Under the pieces are notes generated by a model that was given only the letters and a program-made list of their open reading frames with translations, did no database searches and had not been told where the DNA came from. A program made the translations under genes and the position numbers. Of a stretch of DNA of 64,000 nt, positions 12,972-25,400 are shown piece after piece. The DNA comes from Neopestalotiopsis rosae. Its lineage: Eukaryota > Ascomycota > Sordariomycetes > Amphisphaeriales > Sporocadaceae. The DNA is taken from NCBI GenBank assembly GCA_023078685.1, contig JALGAS010000006.1, positions 2,542,001-2,606,000 of the forward strand, given 5' to 3'. Numbering within the stretch: the stretch's first letter is position 1; the number at the start of each line of letters is the position of its first letter.

Positions 12972-14201
12972 ACATGGCATCGACTAGGGCTCACAACATG
13001 GATCCACATCCCACATCGTTTGGCGAATCTATGCCACGAGTTTCATTTTTTGGGATTTCTTTTTCACATACTCAACATCGTATATACCCTCCGGGAGCAC
13101 AGCATGTTTCTTCAGCTTTTACGTTCATGGTCAACTAGCATTGGATGCAAAGGGCCCCATTGACCACACTCGTGGCATTCCTTCTTCTTTGTTTCGTACT
13201 ATCTCTTCAGGCCGGCGTACTTTAGGTGTCAATCACAGCATTATTCATTCATGGCAAACAAGCAACAATCACGATCAATTTACTGCATTCATGGGTTATA
13301 CCACTTGGGAGACGAAGTGAGGAAATTAGGCCACATCATTATACCCAGGGAAGGCCGAATGAGGGGGGACATGAAAGAATTCGGGTTTATACTCACCCAA
13401 TATCTGGGAGTAGCATAAGCAATAACAAGAGCTATTTTCAATTTGCCTAGTGTGCGTTATAGTGAAATACCCCCCATATTCTCTAGGTATTGTGTCTTGT
13501 CTGATGGACCAATCGGCACGACGTATATCAGCTTATGACGCCATAGTCGCAAGCCGTGACACAGGAAACGCCAGCTATTGTTGACGTGTCGCCATAGCAG
13601 AAATGACTCGACCGGCTATACAAGAATGACGTATGTCCAAGCTTTGGGGGTTGGGAATGATGGACAAGCGCGTCTATTCCAATGCAGGTAGCAAATGCGG
13701 CGCCGGCGCGTTTCGGATACACAAACTAGCACTGAAAGGTATGTTGATCGAACATGGCGTGTAGTTTCCTCTTCGTCCCTTTTTCTGCGCTTAGTCCTCG
13801 TCTAAGCGCGCTTGCCTACGTTGGATAGACTGGAATGGTTTATGAATCATGAAAAACAAAAGACAGGATTTTATTGCGACTTTTGTACTGGATACAAGAG
13901 GAGAAAAGAAAATGGAGGAAGCAAAGTGAAAATGTCCTCGTCTTAAGGAAAATCAAGAGATCAATTGATAATCGTACGATACTGAGTTGAAAAGCTGCCG
14001 GTTACCGGATATAATTCCTTTGTTTTTCTTAAAAAGCATTTTGAGCGGAGCATACTCTCACATATCAGATATGTCATGTGATATATCTCTTCCCAAATAG
14101 AGCAAGTCACGACATGGGCCTTTCAAAACATTAATGTATTTGCATCAGAATTTTTGATATTTCGTGTGAATGCTCATATCTAGTCTTTGATAATGCAAGC
14201 T
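12972..14201. other. Convergent 3' intergenic region
   Basis: 1.2 kb between two converging genes, presumably holding both 3' untranslated regions and poly(A) sites. It becomes AT-rich towards 13.9-14.2 kb. No gene is seen. Confidence 0.6.
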
Positions 14202-17200
14202 TCATTCTCTGTCCTCGCTCACAGCTCGGCTCTGAACTCTTGATGCTAAACCTGCGAGGCCGGTACCGAGATCCCTCAACAAATTTCCCAGACTTTCTAC
14301 CAGAGGTGGCAGTGGCTCTGTCCGCACGGGGAAATTGTCCCTAAAGACATTTCTCGCAATGTTTAGCACCATTCCCGTGTTGGACAGAGATTCGACACCC
14401 GAATGGACATCTCCATTCATACTTATGCCGGGCGTGCCCTTATCGAGCTGCAAAAATGCTCTAGTTTCTCTGCTTTCGCTACCGTCAACCAATACATATG
14501 TTGGCGGCGCCGGCATATCTGCTGTATTCTTTGTGGCTGTCGAATGCGAACATGAGAGCAGTCCGTAGATCCAGAGTGTAAGTGATGCGTAGTAGACAGC
14601 AATGGCATTGAATGCTCGTAATGAAGCAGGCGGTAATGTCCGAGCATGGCGAATCACCTGACCTGCATGCCATATGGCGTGCCGCGCATCGCGGCTACCT
14701 TCCCAATGGTCTTCAAGATGGCTGGCGGCCTGCCGTGCTTCATCTTCTCCCTGCTTTCCAGCAAATCGTTGAAGTTCATCGGGTGACACATGCAGCATCA
14801 TCATAAACAGCTCCGCCACGACTGACAACTGAGTGGCGAGTTTTGGTGAACTGCCAATAAGCATGGCAAATTCCGATACGTCCCGGTAAAGCTCCTGATG
14901 TTGCGAAGTCAACCACAGACGATGTGTTACCCTGGACGTGCGACGAGTTGACGCTGCCGACTGATGATCATAGAACTTCACAGCTTCTCTGTATGCATGG
15001 ATTTGGCCCCAGAATCCATAGAGGACAGCACCATAGCAGAGCTCCACATCAACGAATTCTTCGAACAAGTCTAGTACCGTGATGGAATGCATAATATCTG
15101 CGACTCGTGGTAGCGTTACATCGGATGGCAGCGGTTTCTTGCGGAGGTATATTTCTCTCCATGCTTCGGCTGTTGGTGCTCGCCAAAGATCCCTAGAAGC
15201 TGGGAGACCAAAACACAATTCGGTGTATGACAGCAATGTGCCATGTTGTAACATGATCGAAGCTTGAGCATCACGGAAAAAGACGTGCAGAAGAAGCCTA
15301 GAAGACATTAGCATGATACCCAGCAGGAGCCGTATGGTGGCCTCGAAAAGTACCTCTTGTAAGACTCTCTTTCTATAAAGCTTCGCCACTTTGCTTCCAA
15401 CTCTTGAGGAGAATCCGATGCCAGAGGTACTGGTCCAGGCGAATCTGAGCCGGCAGAAAATGTCCCCGCGCGTCGTAACATCTATTCGAGTAAGCATTGA
15501 TTCTGAGCGTAGATTCGGAGGTATTCCTCACGGTCAGAGGGGGCAGGAGGAAACTCTCTGCCATCTCTATCTTTCGCTTAAAGCCACTCCACAGACCTAT
15601 GTCTAGTTCCAAGGTAAAGGTTTGGAGGCACTGGAGGTCTCTGGTCATGCTGTTGTTGCGTTCAAACTACACATTCGTCAGCTGAAGTGAAGGTGCAAGC
15701 ATCTTTAGAGCGCACTTACGGTGTCAGATATTCCCATGCGGACAACTTCCTGCAAGGACAGCCCAAAGCGCCAAATAGCAGGATCGGCTATAAATGTGGC
15801 TCCGCTTGCAATCAGTGCCCCGAGAAGTTCTGGGATGGCTGAAGACGGATCGAACGAGACTGAGTGAATCCAGCTGTCCGTCTGGTATTCATCTTGGATA
15901 AAATGAGCTTGCAAGAGATAATTGAGGAGCTCCAAGCTAGGAAACGACGGAATCTTGGTTGGGTGCTTGTGCTGCGACAAGACTAGAGCGAACAACTTGT
16001 CTCTTATTGCAGGCTCCATTTTCCAGCGAGAAGACTTGGCTGCGAGGATCCGTTCGTAAGCCGGAGAGTGAGCGATTGATTTCTCATTGAAAGTCAAGCC
16101 CTCTTGTTCGTTGCCGAGCGAGTCTTTACTTTTTGGTTCCCAGAGCCACGGCGACCGTTTGAATGCCGCATAGCCACGTGTAGGATCACGAGGCGGGCCT
16201 TTTGAGGTAGACGCTGTCGATGACTGGGGACTCGGCCCTGTTATATCAACCTGCGGAATTGTGTAACTGTCAAAGTTCATGTCCCATGAACTAAAGTCCA
16301 TATCCTGATAGAAATTATGAGTTGGATTGAAAAAGAACATGTCATCTGTCGCCAGGGGCTGAGGCACAAAATCCGTGGAATATGGCGTTGGAGCCATGAC
16401 GGTCTGCACATCAATTTCATGGTCCGCTGGAAATTGCACTCGGCGTTCCATCGGCAAAGGCATCGTAGCCTGAGAATCGGGTACCACGGTCGATGTGTTC
16501 CTCACTCCTGGGCTACCGACAGATGTCTCGCTGGACTGGGCTGCTACCATGTCGTTAGTAAAGTCTGCTCGAAATCTATATGTCGATGCGTGCCAAGCAG
16601 TATATGAAGACAGCTTTAGGTTGGAGTCTACCCACAATCCGAAATGCCGTAAATGGAGCCGCGCTTGGCGGCAGTTTGGCACGGCAAGTTCTTGGTCTTG
16701 CATCGGCCACATGGTTTTTGATCGTCACACTTGGCCTTTGAGGCGGCGCAGTTGACACAGGCCTCAGAAGCCCGGTCGCTTCGGCGGATGATGGGTCTAC
16801 CTTTTCCTCCGTCATCCCTATCGTGCGTTGTTTCGTGCCGCGTCAGCAAGTCGCTATATAACTCCGTGGTTAGATGTTTTCCTCTTGTCATGGCGGCCGC
16901 CCCGGAAGGGATACACACGCTCGATTGAATCGCTTGGGGCACCGGGAACATTTGTAAGGGCGCGCATTCTCATCTGAGTAAGTCGGGTCAGTTGGCGTGT
17001 CTCGGCTGAAGATTGTATGCTCAGGACTTGGGAATTAAATTGAGGAAGGGGGTGGACCAACGTGATCGTAAATGTCTTGTCAAGTGATCTGCCCTGTTTT
17101 TGCGGCAAAGGAGTCAGAATTTTGGTTAAGTATATACGCGCAGCAGTCTCGAACTCGATGGGATGCAGACGTGCCTCTCGTAGACCCTCTTGCATATATG

Positions 17201-17368
17201 GCAGACATGCGGCGACGTGGGCGAGGCACCGTCTTCGTCGGCGACCTTGATGCGCTTGGTACGCTGCTGGGGTTCCGGGGCGGGCGAGGACGGGGTGAGG
17301 AACGAAGTCAGCAGAAGATCCGAACCTGCGGCATCGCAGAGGATGTCGATGCCGTTGTGCTCCGTCAT
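14202..17368 (-). CDS. Transcription factor with two C2H2 fingers plus Zn2Cys6 cluster and fungal-specific TF domain
   Basis: Proposed exons on the - strand: 17368-17175, 17093-17062, 16973-16919, 16853-16632, 16575-15720, 15666-15532, 15481-15354 and 15297-14202. Together they make 2718 nt (905 residues) with consistent phases. Finger 1 has C56, C59, H72 and H76; finger 2 has C84, C87, H100 and H104, both exactly C-x2-C-x12-H-x3-H. A Zn2Cys6 cluster follows (C126, C129, C136, C142, C145, C152; C-x2-C-x6-C-x5-C-x2-C-x6-C). The rest matches the middle-homology regulatory region of fungal activators, including a GLWSGFKRKIEMAES helix and WRSFIERESYKR. The product is a nuclear, sequence-specific regulator of unknown target genes. 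The second junction, the third (CTAAC branch) and the later ones are ordinary; the first uses a GC donor (see findings). The fingers confirm the N-terminal model. The start is the only upstream in-frame ATG that keeps finger 1. Confidence 0.85.
17094..17174 (-). other. Putative GC-AG intron followed by 32-nt micro-exon
   Basis: The donor reads AG|GCACGT and the acceptor AACAG|G, with a CTGAC branch-like word about 25 nt upstream of the acceptor. The next exon is only 17093-17062 and ends C|GTTGGT. Joining these pieces restores both finger 1 histidines with exact spacing; no GT donor nearby does so. Confidence 0.75.
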
Positions 17369-19200
17369 AATTTATCGTCCGACCGACGTACGACCAGTGG
17401 GCCGGTTGCAATCCCGTAGGTCAGATAGTCTTGGTCTCGGTCTCTTCGATCGAAAGAAGCAAATACGAGGCCGTACCGTGCTGTGCTGTGCTGTGCTTTG
17501 CTTGCCAACTACCAAAACCTACGCTGTACGTAGCTTTGGGACCAGACAGGAAGAGTGGACGGACGCAAAAAGAGATCGGAACAGAGGTGGAGGCGGGGTT
17601 CCGGTCCCTTTTTGTAAACTAACGCCGGGTGGATGCTTGGGGAACTCTGGGGAAAGACCCTAGAAAAGGCCAAAGACCCCCGAAAAAGAATTTTGCCCCA
17701 GATTCTCACTGCTCACGCCTGACCTGACGCCCCCTTTGGCCCCTCCATAAACAACCCAGGGTGAGTACAAAGGTAAGTAGCCTCGAAATGCGACTCAGGT
17801 GATTGGCCGCCGCAATGACTTACCCCAGGCCGCTGACGAATCAGTGGCACAGCGTCTTCCTATTTGTCCTCCCTCAGTCCTCAAGCCACGACGGCATTTA
17901 AGCACGGCTGGGTACGTTCAATTATATAAATGTGAATCTATGTCACATTGCGTCTTTGAAGGCATCCATCCATATGAATATATTTGACAATTCCCATTAA
18001 TGTCAGGTGTGATGTTGTCGTGTTGGTTTGGGTCAAGGTTATTCTACAAGCTTGTTCATTCCAATATTGTCTAAACGAATCAAAGTAATCATTATGCGTG
18101 AAGGCGAAATGATAATTCTATATAGTCGGGTCTTTGACTTACCGTGGTACGTCCATCACTTGCTTTTGCTACACGCGAAAGAGAGTTTCTACCAATAATG
18201 CCTATAATGCACATTTCAGATGCCCACTTGCCCAGCTGAGTGAGACCAGAAGCCTGCCTGACCTGGGTGCCTACCTGTAGGTCTCCCGCTTCTGTCTGGA
18301 GAAGGCCGGCTCAAACCTTAGATACTGACTTGCCCTCTTATGGTCTGGCCATGTCCCGTATTGCCCTATAGTAACGGTTTTCCTCTGTGCACCTGATCCC
18401 AAGCTCACACTTTCGATTCTCTGGTAGCCTTTCAAAAAGAAAAGCATCCACGGCAGCTGAAGCGAAATGTCGTGCCCTCCATTTTCACCTCGCATTTGAA
18501 ATCCAGGAATTGCAGATGCTCTTCAGTGTTCCGTCCACGAGTTGCAGCCTTGTTGCGTAAGGAGATTATCACCATAGCTGAGCAAAGCTACATCTGCGCA
18601 AACTGGTTGCATGACTGACTTTGGAGCTTATCAGATCAAGACTTCAAGTTTACTCGTTAAAGTATTGGCCGGTTGGGTTTAATCGTCCCTGACGAGTGTA
18701 AATGTTGGACATCACAACTATTTCGCAAGCCACAAGTGATGGTCCAGTAGAATCACAGCGAGGGCGACCCCGCTTCACGTATAGTATTATATCTAGATAA
18801 CCTCTAAACCCGGATACCCGAAAAACCTGATAAGAGAATGACAAAGTGCATGTGCCGAAGACTGGCTCTTCAAACTCCTATATCCAGTGCCTTGCGCCTG
18901 TCTTGGTCTGAAAGATTGTCTCCTTGAAGCGAACGCCGTCCGTATATAGCCCCAAGGTGCGACCCATGATCCATACCATTGACCAGAAATGTGTGATCCC
19001 TCACCAGAAACGCCGCCTTGACGAGGACCCGTAGGACGAAAGAAGGAAATAAATGAGTGTATCCTTGAAAAAGTTCTATGGCGAAGGTGCAGAAGCTAGA
19101 CCACAAGAGGTCACGCCTCGGAGAATGCTGGCGATCGACGAGGTCAGCTTGGAAATTGGAGCGAATCGATAACAACCCAAACTCACAAAGAAGACGCAGA
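17369..19200. other. Promoter side of the TF gene and gene-free DNA
   Basis: This is the upstream region of the transcription factor. It contains a GTGCT pentamer repeated four times at 17478-17497. The rest has no coding unit I can support. Confidence 0.5.
17478..17497 (+). repeat. GTGCT pentanucleotide repeat, four units
   Basis: Four perfect units lie about 110 bp upstream of the TF start codon, on the promoter side. Confidence 0.85.
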
Positions 19201-19454
19201 TCACAAGGCTGGTGTGCCGCAAATAGGGCATGGACGACCAGGAAGGACCCATTGCTCTCTCCCGCGAGAAGCGCAGGTTGCACAGCGAACACCGGGTGTC
19301 TATAGGATCTTGTCAGAAATGGAGAGATCTCGAGTATTTTAGTTCATCTGGAGCATACCGAGTCGTTAGTCGGAGAGCAGCTATGTTGCTGCTTGTTTCC
19401 TCCGCATCGCGCCTTGATTGCAGTATCGCAGAGAGAAACGCTAGGGGGTGCCAT
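19201..19454 (-). CDS. Small zinc-ribbon-like protein (putative)
   Basis: Two exons, 19454-19359 and 19299-19201, are joined by a 59-bp intron (GTATGC donor, CTGAC branch, TATAG acceptor) and encode 64 residues in phase. The start codon sits in a good fungal context (CAACAATGGC). The C-terminal half has C38, C41, C56 and C59 (C-x2-C-x14-C-x2-C), with TPGVRC, QWVLPG and CPICGTP, the layout of a small zinc ribbon. The N-terminal half has three more cysteines. No function can be named. It stands alone in a gene-poor region, and the model rests on splice signals and the paired CxxC motifs. An overlapping 140-codon frame on the same strand (18870-19292) is the alternative reading, but it lacks recognisable features. 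Confidence 0.5.
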
Positions 19455-22400
19455 TGTTGATTCTGGTAGTATTCTTGCGAGGATACGTGAACGGAGATTC
19501 AAAGCTATTGAGGGTGTATGATCACGACGGGAGTGAAAGAACCGAATGTTATATCTCGAGAGATTCTCAACTGGGATGAGCAGTAGATGAAGACAGGAGT
19601 AATGAGTCTGAGCGTAAACCTGATACGATTCTGGAAACTCACGAGGGCACAGGTGCCTACTTATAGTTTTTCGTTGCCAACTTGAATCTCGGAAATCGCT
19701 AGCTGTTAGATCTAGGCCAGCATGGGGAAGAGTGAACGACAGCCATTGTAAGGAAGAAAAAAAAAAAAAGGGAATGACAGCAAGAACCTGTCACAAAGTA
19801 TCTCCGCCGGTAGCGGCTGATGCACAGGACCCTGCGATCGGGAAAGTGATAAGAAGGAAAAGAAGGGTGACAGACTATAGGACTAAAGAATTGCAAGTAA
19901 CCGACGGTTGAGGGATCAATTCAATGGGAGTAACAGGCCATCAGCGATCCAAGAAGGCTAGCGGCAGTACAGGTATCGATGGGTACATACAGTACGTGCT
20001 GTGTACATTGGCGGGCGGGCTGGGCGAGCGACAATCGCAAGCCGAACCAGAATCATTATGGGAAGAAACAGCGGAGGATGGGGAATCTGAGAAAATCCCA
20101 TGCCTTGGTTTCTGTTGGCGGCACGGCCCAGGTATCGTGGTAATCATCACCACCGATCCCATAAATGGAAGCAGATGCGCTTCGTGCCAGGTACAGTGCA
20201 GCCACGGACACAGCCAAAAGTCAAGTAGAGGGAAAATAAGATGATTAGAGATGCTTGAATGAGAGCTGAGCTACTAGGGTGAGAATTGTTTTTTGTTGGA
20301 GGCACCCAGGATCATGCAATACCTCAACTAGGTATGTGAGAGAGGTACAGTACCTAGATTGGAAGTGTCAGGAAGATACAATGAATGGCGCCACTACTGT
20401 GAATGTGTAACTAAACTGGACAAAGTAGCTTCTAGCGAGCTTCCATGTCACCAGTCAATCAATTGCGCAATTAAAAGGGGGGTACGTCGCCCGTGAGCAA
20501 GATAAATCATACCAAAGAGAAGATGTAAAAGAAAGGATAAGACGAGGAGAAAAAGGAAAAATAGGTACATGAGGGAGACAGAGAGACATTTTGGGCCCTC
20601 GAGTCTATCACCTGTGATGGAGATCGAGTCCAATGGTGTGGATGATTGGATCACTGCAGACTTGTGGGATCTGATCGGTCACTGAGCAGGGTGGGTACTT
20701 ACCAATAGTAGATCAGGGTGGTCAGAGGACGGGAAAAGCAAGAGAAGAATTTGAAGTCACGACCTTTGTAGACTGTCCCTTCCTGTTTGGTCAAAGAGTA
20801 AGGGGGAAAAGTTTCAGTGTTGAGCTTCGTGCCTGGCCCTTGCTGCCAGTATGTACATGATCCCATCTGACGCTAGTCAAGGGCAGGAAAGAAGTGCTCG
20901 ATGCATTGGATCCAAGTCGAGGTCTGAGCATCTACGATTTACTGCTGCTTAATGTAGGTTGCTTTTACTTTGTTGGTTGTCGATGCTACATACTAAGGTT
21001 AGATGCTAGGTCGATAATGGTGGACGGCGGTACTACCTACTTGACCTAGGTGCTGGGGTCATAGCGAAGACCTTGTTGCCCCGATCGATTCCAGGTACCT
21101 GGAATCCAACCAATGCCCCTTGTCTGCAATCAATTTCTCTCAGCTTTTCCGCGTGGTGGTCAGGTACATTACACCCGGACTGAGACTTCCATCAATCGCT
21201 CTTGCTGCATGTCTAGGTAGGTATATACTACTGCACATGCATGCATGCAAGCAGGCAGGTATGTAGACCAGACTGTCAGGGAAGTAGTCAGGTATCTAGT
21301 TAGACAGGTATGCACGGCAGCAAAATAACATATATTTCGATTAGTTTAGCCGCTCAGTCACTCAGTCACTGCTGGTTACATTGGGCTGTAGGTACACTGA
21401 CTATCGAGGTCGATCGCTTGCAGCATGGAGTATCATCCAACGTCTTTCAGGGTATCTCTTCTCCATTCAACGACAGTGCTATTCAACATCGCACCCCTCA
21501 TCAAGTACCTAACCAGATGGGAGCTCGGCGCTCAAGCTAAGGCACTCATCCATTGCACAGCATATGACACAGCAAGACGACAGAAACCGCTTTGCTTGTC
21601 CGTTTTCCAATCACCTTTCCACACATCCGCCCATCATCCTACCCGGACCGACCTGTGATGATGCACTGCCGTCACGATCTTCCGAGCATAACCCGACGGC
21701 GACAACACAGCATTCAGAAGCATATTGATACTTCCTCAATCACCCCCAGGCTCCCTTTTACGACATGTCCGTTTTGCCCTAGGTAAACCACTCCACTCGC
21801 GCACATGAGACATGAAGCTAGAGTGGTAGTAGCATGTAGCTATCAAGGAAGACATAAGCTGATTCCAACAACCGCTCGACTTCTACCCACCACAAACTTA
21901 CACAAACTACCAACTATTACCTGTGGATATCAGACCCTCATCCCGGCCGGTAGCTATCCCATTGTGAGCCTTGGCGGAACAAGTGCGCTCTCCTCCGGAG
22001 TAGATCATCATCGATGGACCAACTCGGCCGACATCTCTACCCTGATTTGTCCTTTTCTCATGCAATAGATTGGGGGGGAAACAATCATAGTCCAACGTCC
22101 AACTTGCTTCTCCAAACTGTATTTCTTCAGCGGTCTCCACAATTTTATCGGATGCTACCTACCTGCTGTCCGCCCGCACCGCTGCGCATCTTGGGGTGGC
22201 CATCGCTTATCGACTATACAAACGTCCAGCCGCATACTGCCTGGCAGCCACCAGATCTGCCGGAGGCTTAAACGGTACCTTCACTTCGATTGTCCTAAAT
22301 TATCCTCTGTTCACACATTCCTTTCGGCCGCTACACACTGTCATCACTATTCATATTGCCCCGGCCCCATCCAGCTGACATCCGCACGGCACCCGCAAGC

Positions 22401-25400
22401 AAAAGTACCGAGTCCTCTCGAGCATATGAGTCCCTGCAGAAGTGGCGGTTGGCGGCGCATTTTTCTTCTTTCGTTGTACCGGTTCTACTCACGCTTTCAA
22501 TCGCAACAAGCGACGCCGCTTCTGCTTTTTTTTTATTGTTATCTGTGGATAGCCGGGGCCAGCCAGCAACCCATGCTTCGTCTTCAACACAAGTTTATAG
22601 GTGTACCACGGCCCGAATGACTACGTTTTCCGGAAAGCTTGCGAGGCTAGGGAAAGAAAAGAGGGAGAACAACCAACAGCTACATAAGAAAACAAAAATG
22701 GATACTCTCACGAAGCCTCTGTATATGCCCGACAACCGGCATGGGCCTCTTAGCAGTCTATCCAATCTAATCAGGATTTCGTTTCTCGGGTCCCCTGGAC
22801 CCCACACCGGGGCAGTCTCCGAAACGTGTTTGTACTCTTGGTATGCTACCTGTCTGATTCCCAAAAACCGATATATGATAGACCCTGCACAATGCTGTGT
22901 CCTGCGAAATTACGGGGTCGGGCCCCGTATTGTCGATTTCAATATGACGGATTTACATCAATACGACGGCTCTACGCATAGGGCTCATGCTCGACTGCTG
23001 GCGGTTAATGAAGGCGGCTCACGTACGTACGAAGTAGGCGTCTTGGTTTTCTATGATGCCCCGCATCGAGCATTTAGAGCGTGACTGACGGTTCTTCTTC
23101 CGCTTCTTTACCAGCGCAAATCAACTAATCAAATCATCGACTTCATATATCGATTGGCCAGCCGCTGATGGTCAGGTAGACATGGTCTGCACAAACTTAT
23201 CCCAATACGATACACCCCGGAGTGGACCTGGGCAGCCGCGGATGAAGAACACCCCTGTACCGTGCTTGGCAAGCATTTGTCCTGCTCCGTGCAAACTACT
23301 GGTCCTAGGTCCATGGACGAAATCTGACCTGTCACAAAACTCGCCAGATTCGGATATGGCGACCGGTCAACCCCCTTGGTACGACTGAACAGTATCCAGC
23401 CTCTGCATCGTCGACGACCCGATGTCCATTTCTGTAGTGTAAGCGAGCCGTCGAGAGCATCCAACAGCGGGCTGCCATGATTTGGCGGAATGGCCTGTCT
23501 AATCACCTCATTTCTACCAAGAGAATGGGTCGACTTGAGAGACTATGGCTTACGAAATCCAATGGTAGCCGCCCTTCTCGTGCCATTTGTGCAGCCTGCT
23601 TTATGGGCCAGTCTAGGCTTGTACTGGCAGTGAAGCACAATACTTGCTGAAGACCTCCAAAGATCGCGTGTTTGGCGCATCGTTGCTCTGGCGCGATCCG
23701 ATCTATCGTGGACGCCCAAGACAATTATCACCTCATGGTCACGACTCACCGTTCAGCTCACGGAATCGGATCTTGCACTGTAATTTCCATGATTCAGCAT
23801 ACCCGGATTGAAGGGATCTGATCCATGGCAAGCTGGCCGACTGGGCAAGACATTGGATCTAAGACCAGGACATTGACCAGGGCAAGCCTACTGATGACCC
23901 GTGTAGATCGCATGGCCAGCTGCAGATGTATGAGCCAGATTGCCGGGAACGAATGAAAGCGGTGTCGAAAAGGATTCGATTGTTCTCGAAAGCATGGGAC
24001 AGCGAAGAAGCAAAGGCCAGGGAGGGCGTCTTCATCTCCATGCTGTGTGCAGATGCAGTATTCCCTTGTACGTTACACGACAACGTGGTTGACAGATACT
24101 ACTGTTGTAGCCTGTCTCTGCTCGGACCCTGTTCCGATCACTGGGGACTATGTGACTCGTGCTTTCTTTTGTCTCCTCGTCACTTTGAGGACGAGGCGCT
24201 TCTCGCACCATGTGTCAGCTCATTCCCAATGGAACGTGCCGTTCCCGCGCAAGCCACAGTTGTAGATCAGTCGACTTGCCTGCCCGAGTCCAGTGCTAAG
24301 CCTAGATGCATGCCAGTTACCTCTGCGGCAGGCTGGCTGACAGGAACTGCCAGATTCGGATGCCGGCACATTGACGACGCACGGGAACAGTTGAAGAATT
24401 TTTGGAAGCAGATCTGTACCGACGACACAATGCCTGCCGAGATAACACATCATTGATAAAAAGCCACACCAGCTGAGCAAGTAATGATAGTCGGCTACTG
24501 GAAGCTATACTCCCCTGACTATATCATAGGTCACTGTCCATTACCTCGCAGCATCATAAAATTTAAGGTTTGTCCCGCATGCAGGGAGATCGAATCCTTC
24601 ATACCAATTGAAGTGCTCGGTCCTCTGGGATTCGTTCAGCCGCGAATCGTCTTCTACGAACCACATGTATGCTTATTGTGACAACGACGACGAGAGGGTC
24701 AGCAAAGAGGGATTCGACATGGCTCCCTCGACATCGGTGTACCACGACGGCATACGCGAGAAAGTGTATTGCTCTCACCAAGAAACTCTTGACATTTCTT
24801 TTCCAGCGTCTGTTGGTACGGACGTACCCATTGGCCTCTCACACAGTCTTGTTTCTATGATCCATCTGTATTCCTTCCATTCTAAAGAGGTGCCGATCTT
24901 GATCCCTTCCGCATCGTGCGGGCGGGAGTCTTCCCGCCCGCACCATCAATCCAACCCAACAAAGAACAAGCAATTATCTGGCGGTGATCGCGCGCCAGGC
25001 CGGCCGCTGTCTGCAAGCTCCATAATAGACGCCGATATGGTGGATTCCATAGCCCTGCGATCTATGTGTCGAATCTACCACACCTATGCTCTTCTCCACC
25101 AGCCAGCTAGAACAGCTCATGCATGTCGACGTTGACTGCCGATATCAGAATGGGAGACATGGGCTGGGAGACTTGTCTGTGTATGCTTGCATTAAACCAA
25201 AAGTCCTACGGTCATCGATGAGAGGTTTCAAACACCTCAAAACCAGAATATTGTGGACTAATACTTGTGCTCTTGAAGCAAGAGCTTTGTGTGACATAGG
25301 GCTCCCAAGTCATCCAGTTTGGTTAGTTGGGTACGATGGATAATGAGGGATGCGTGGCATTTTTTGGGGGGGGTTGCAGCCACCTTACTAACAATCAGAT

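Noticed and set aside
16854..17411. 185-codon frame on the - strand over the TF start
   Set aside because: It reads through two introns of the TF in another frame and lacks the zinc fingers.
18870..19292. 140-codon frame on the - strand
   Set aside because: It competes with the spliced CxxC gene; it needs a different splice phase, and no domain or start context supports it.
22356..23084. 242-codon frame on the + strand
   Set aside because: The first half is low-complexity and the second is not recognised; no splice or promoter pattern ties it to a gene. Kept only as a note in the gene-poor region.
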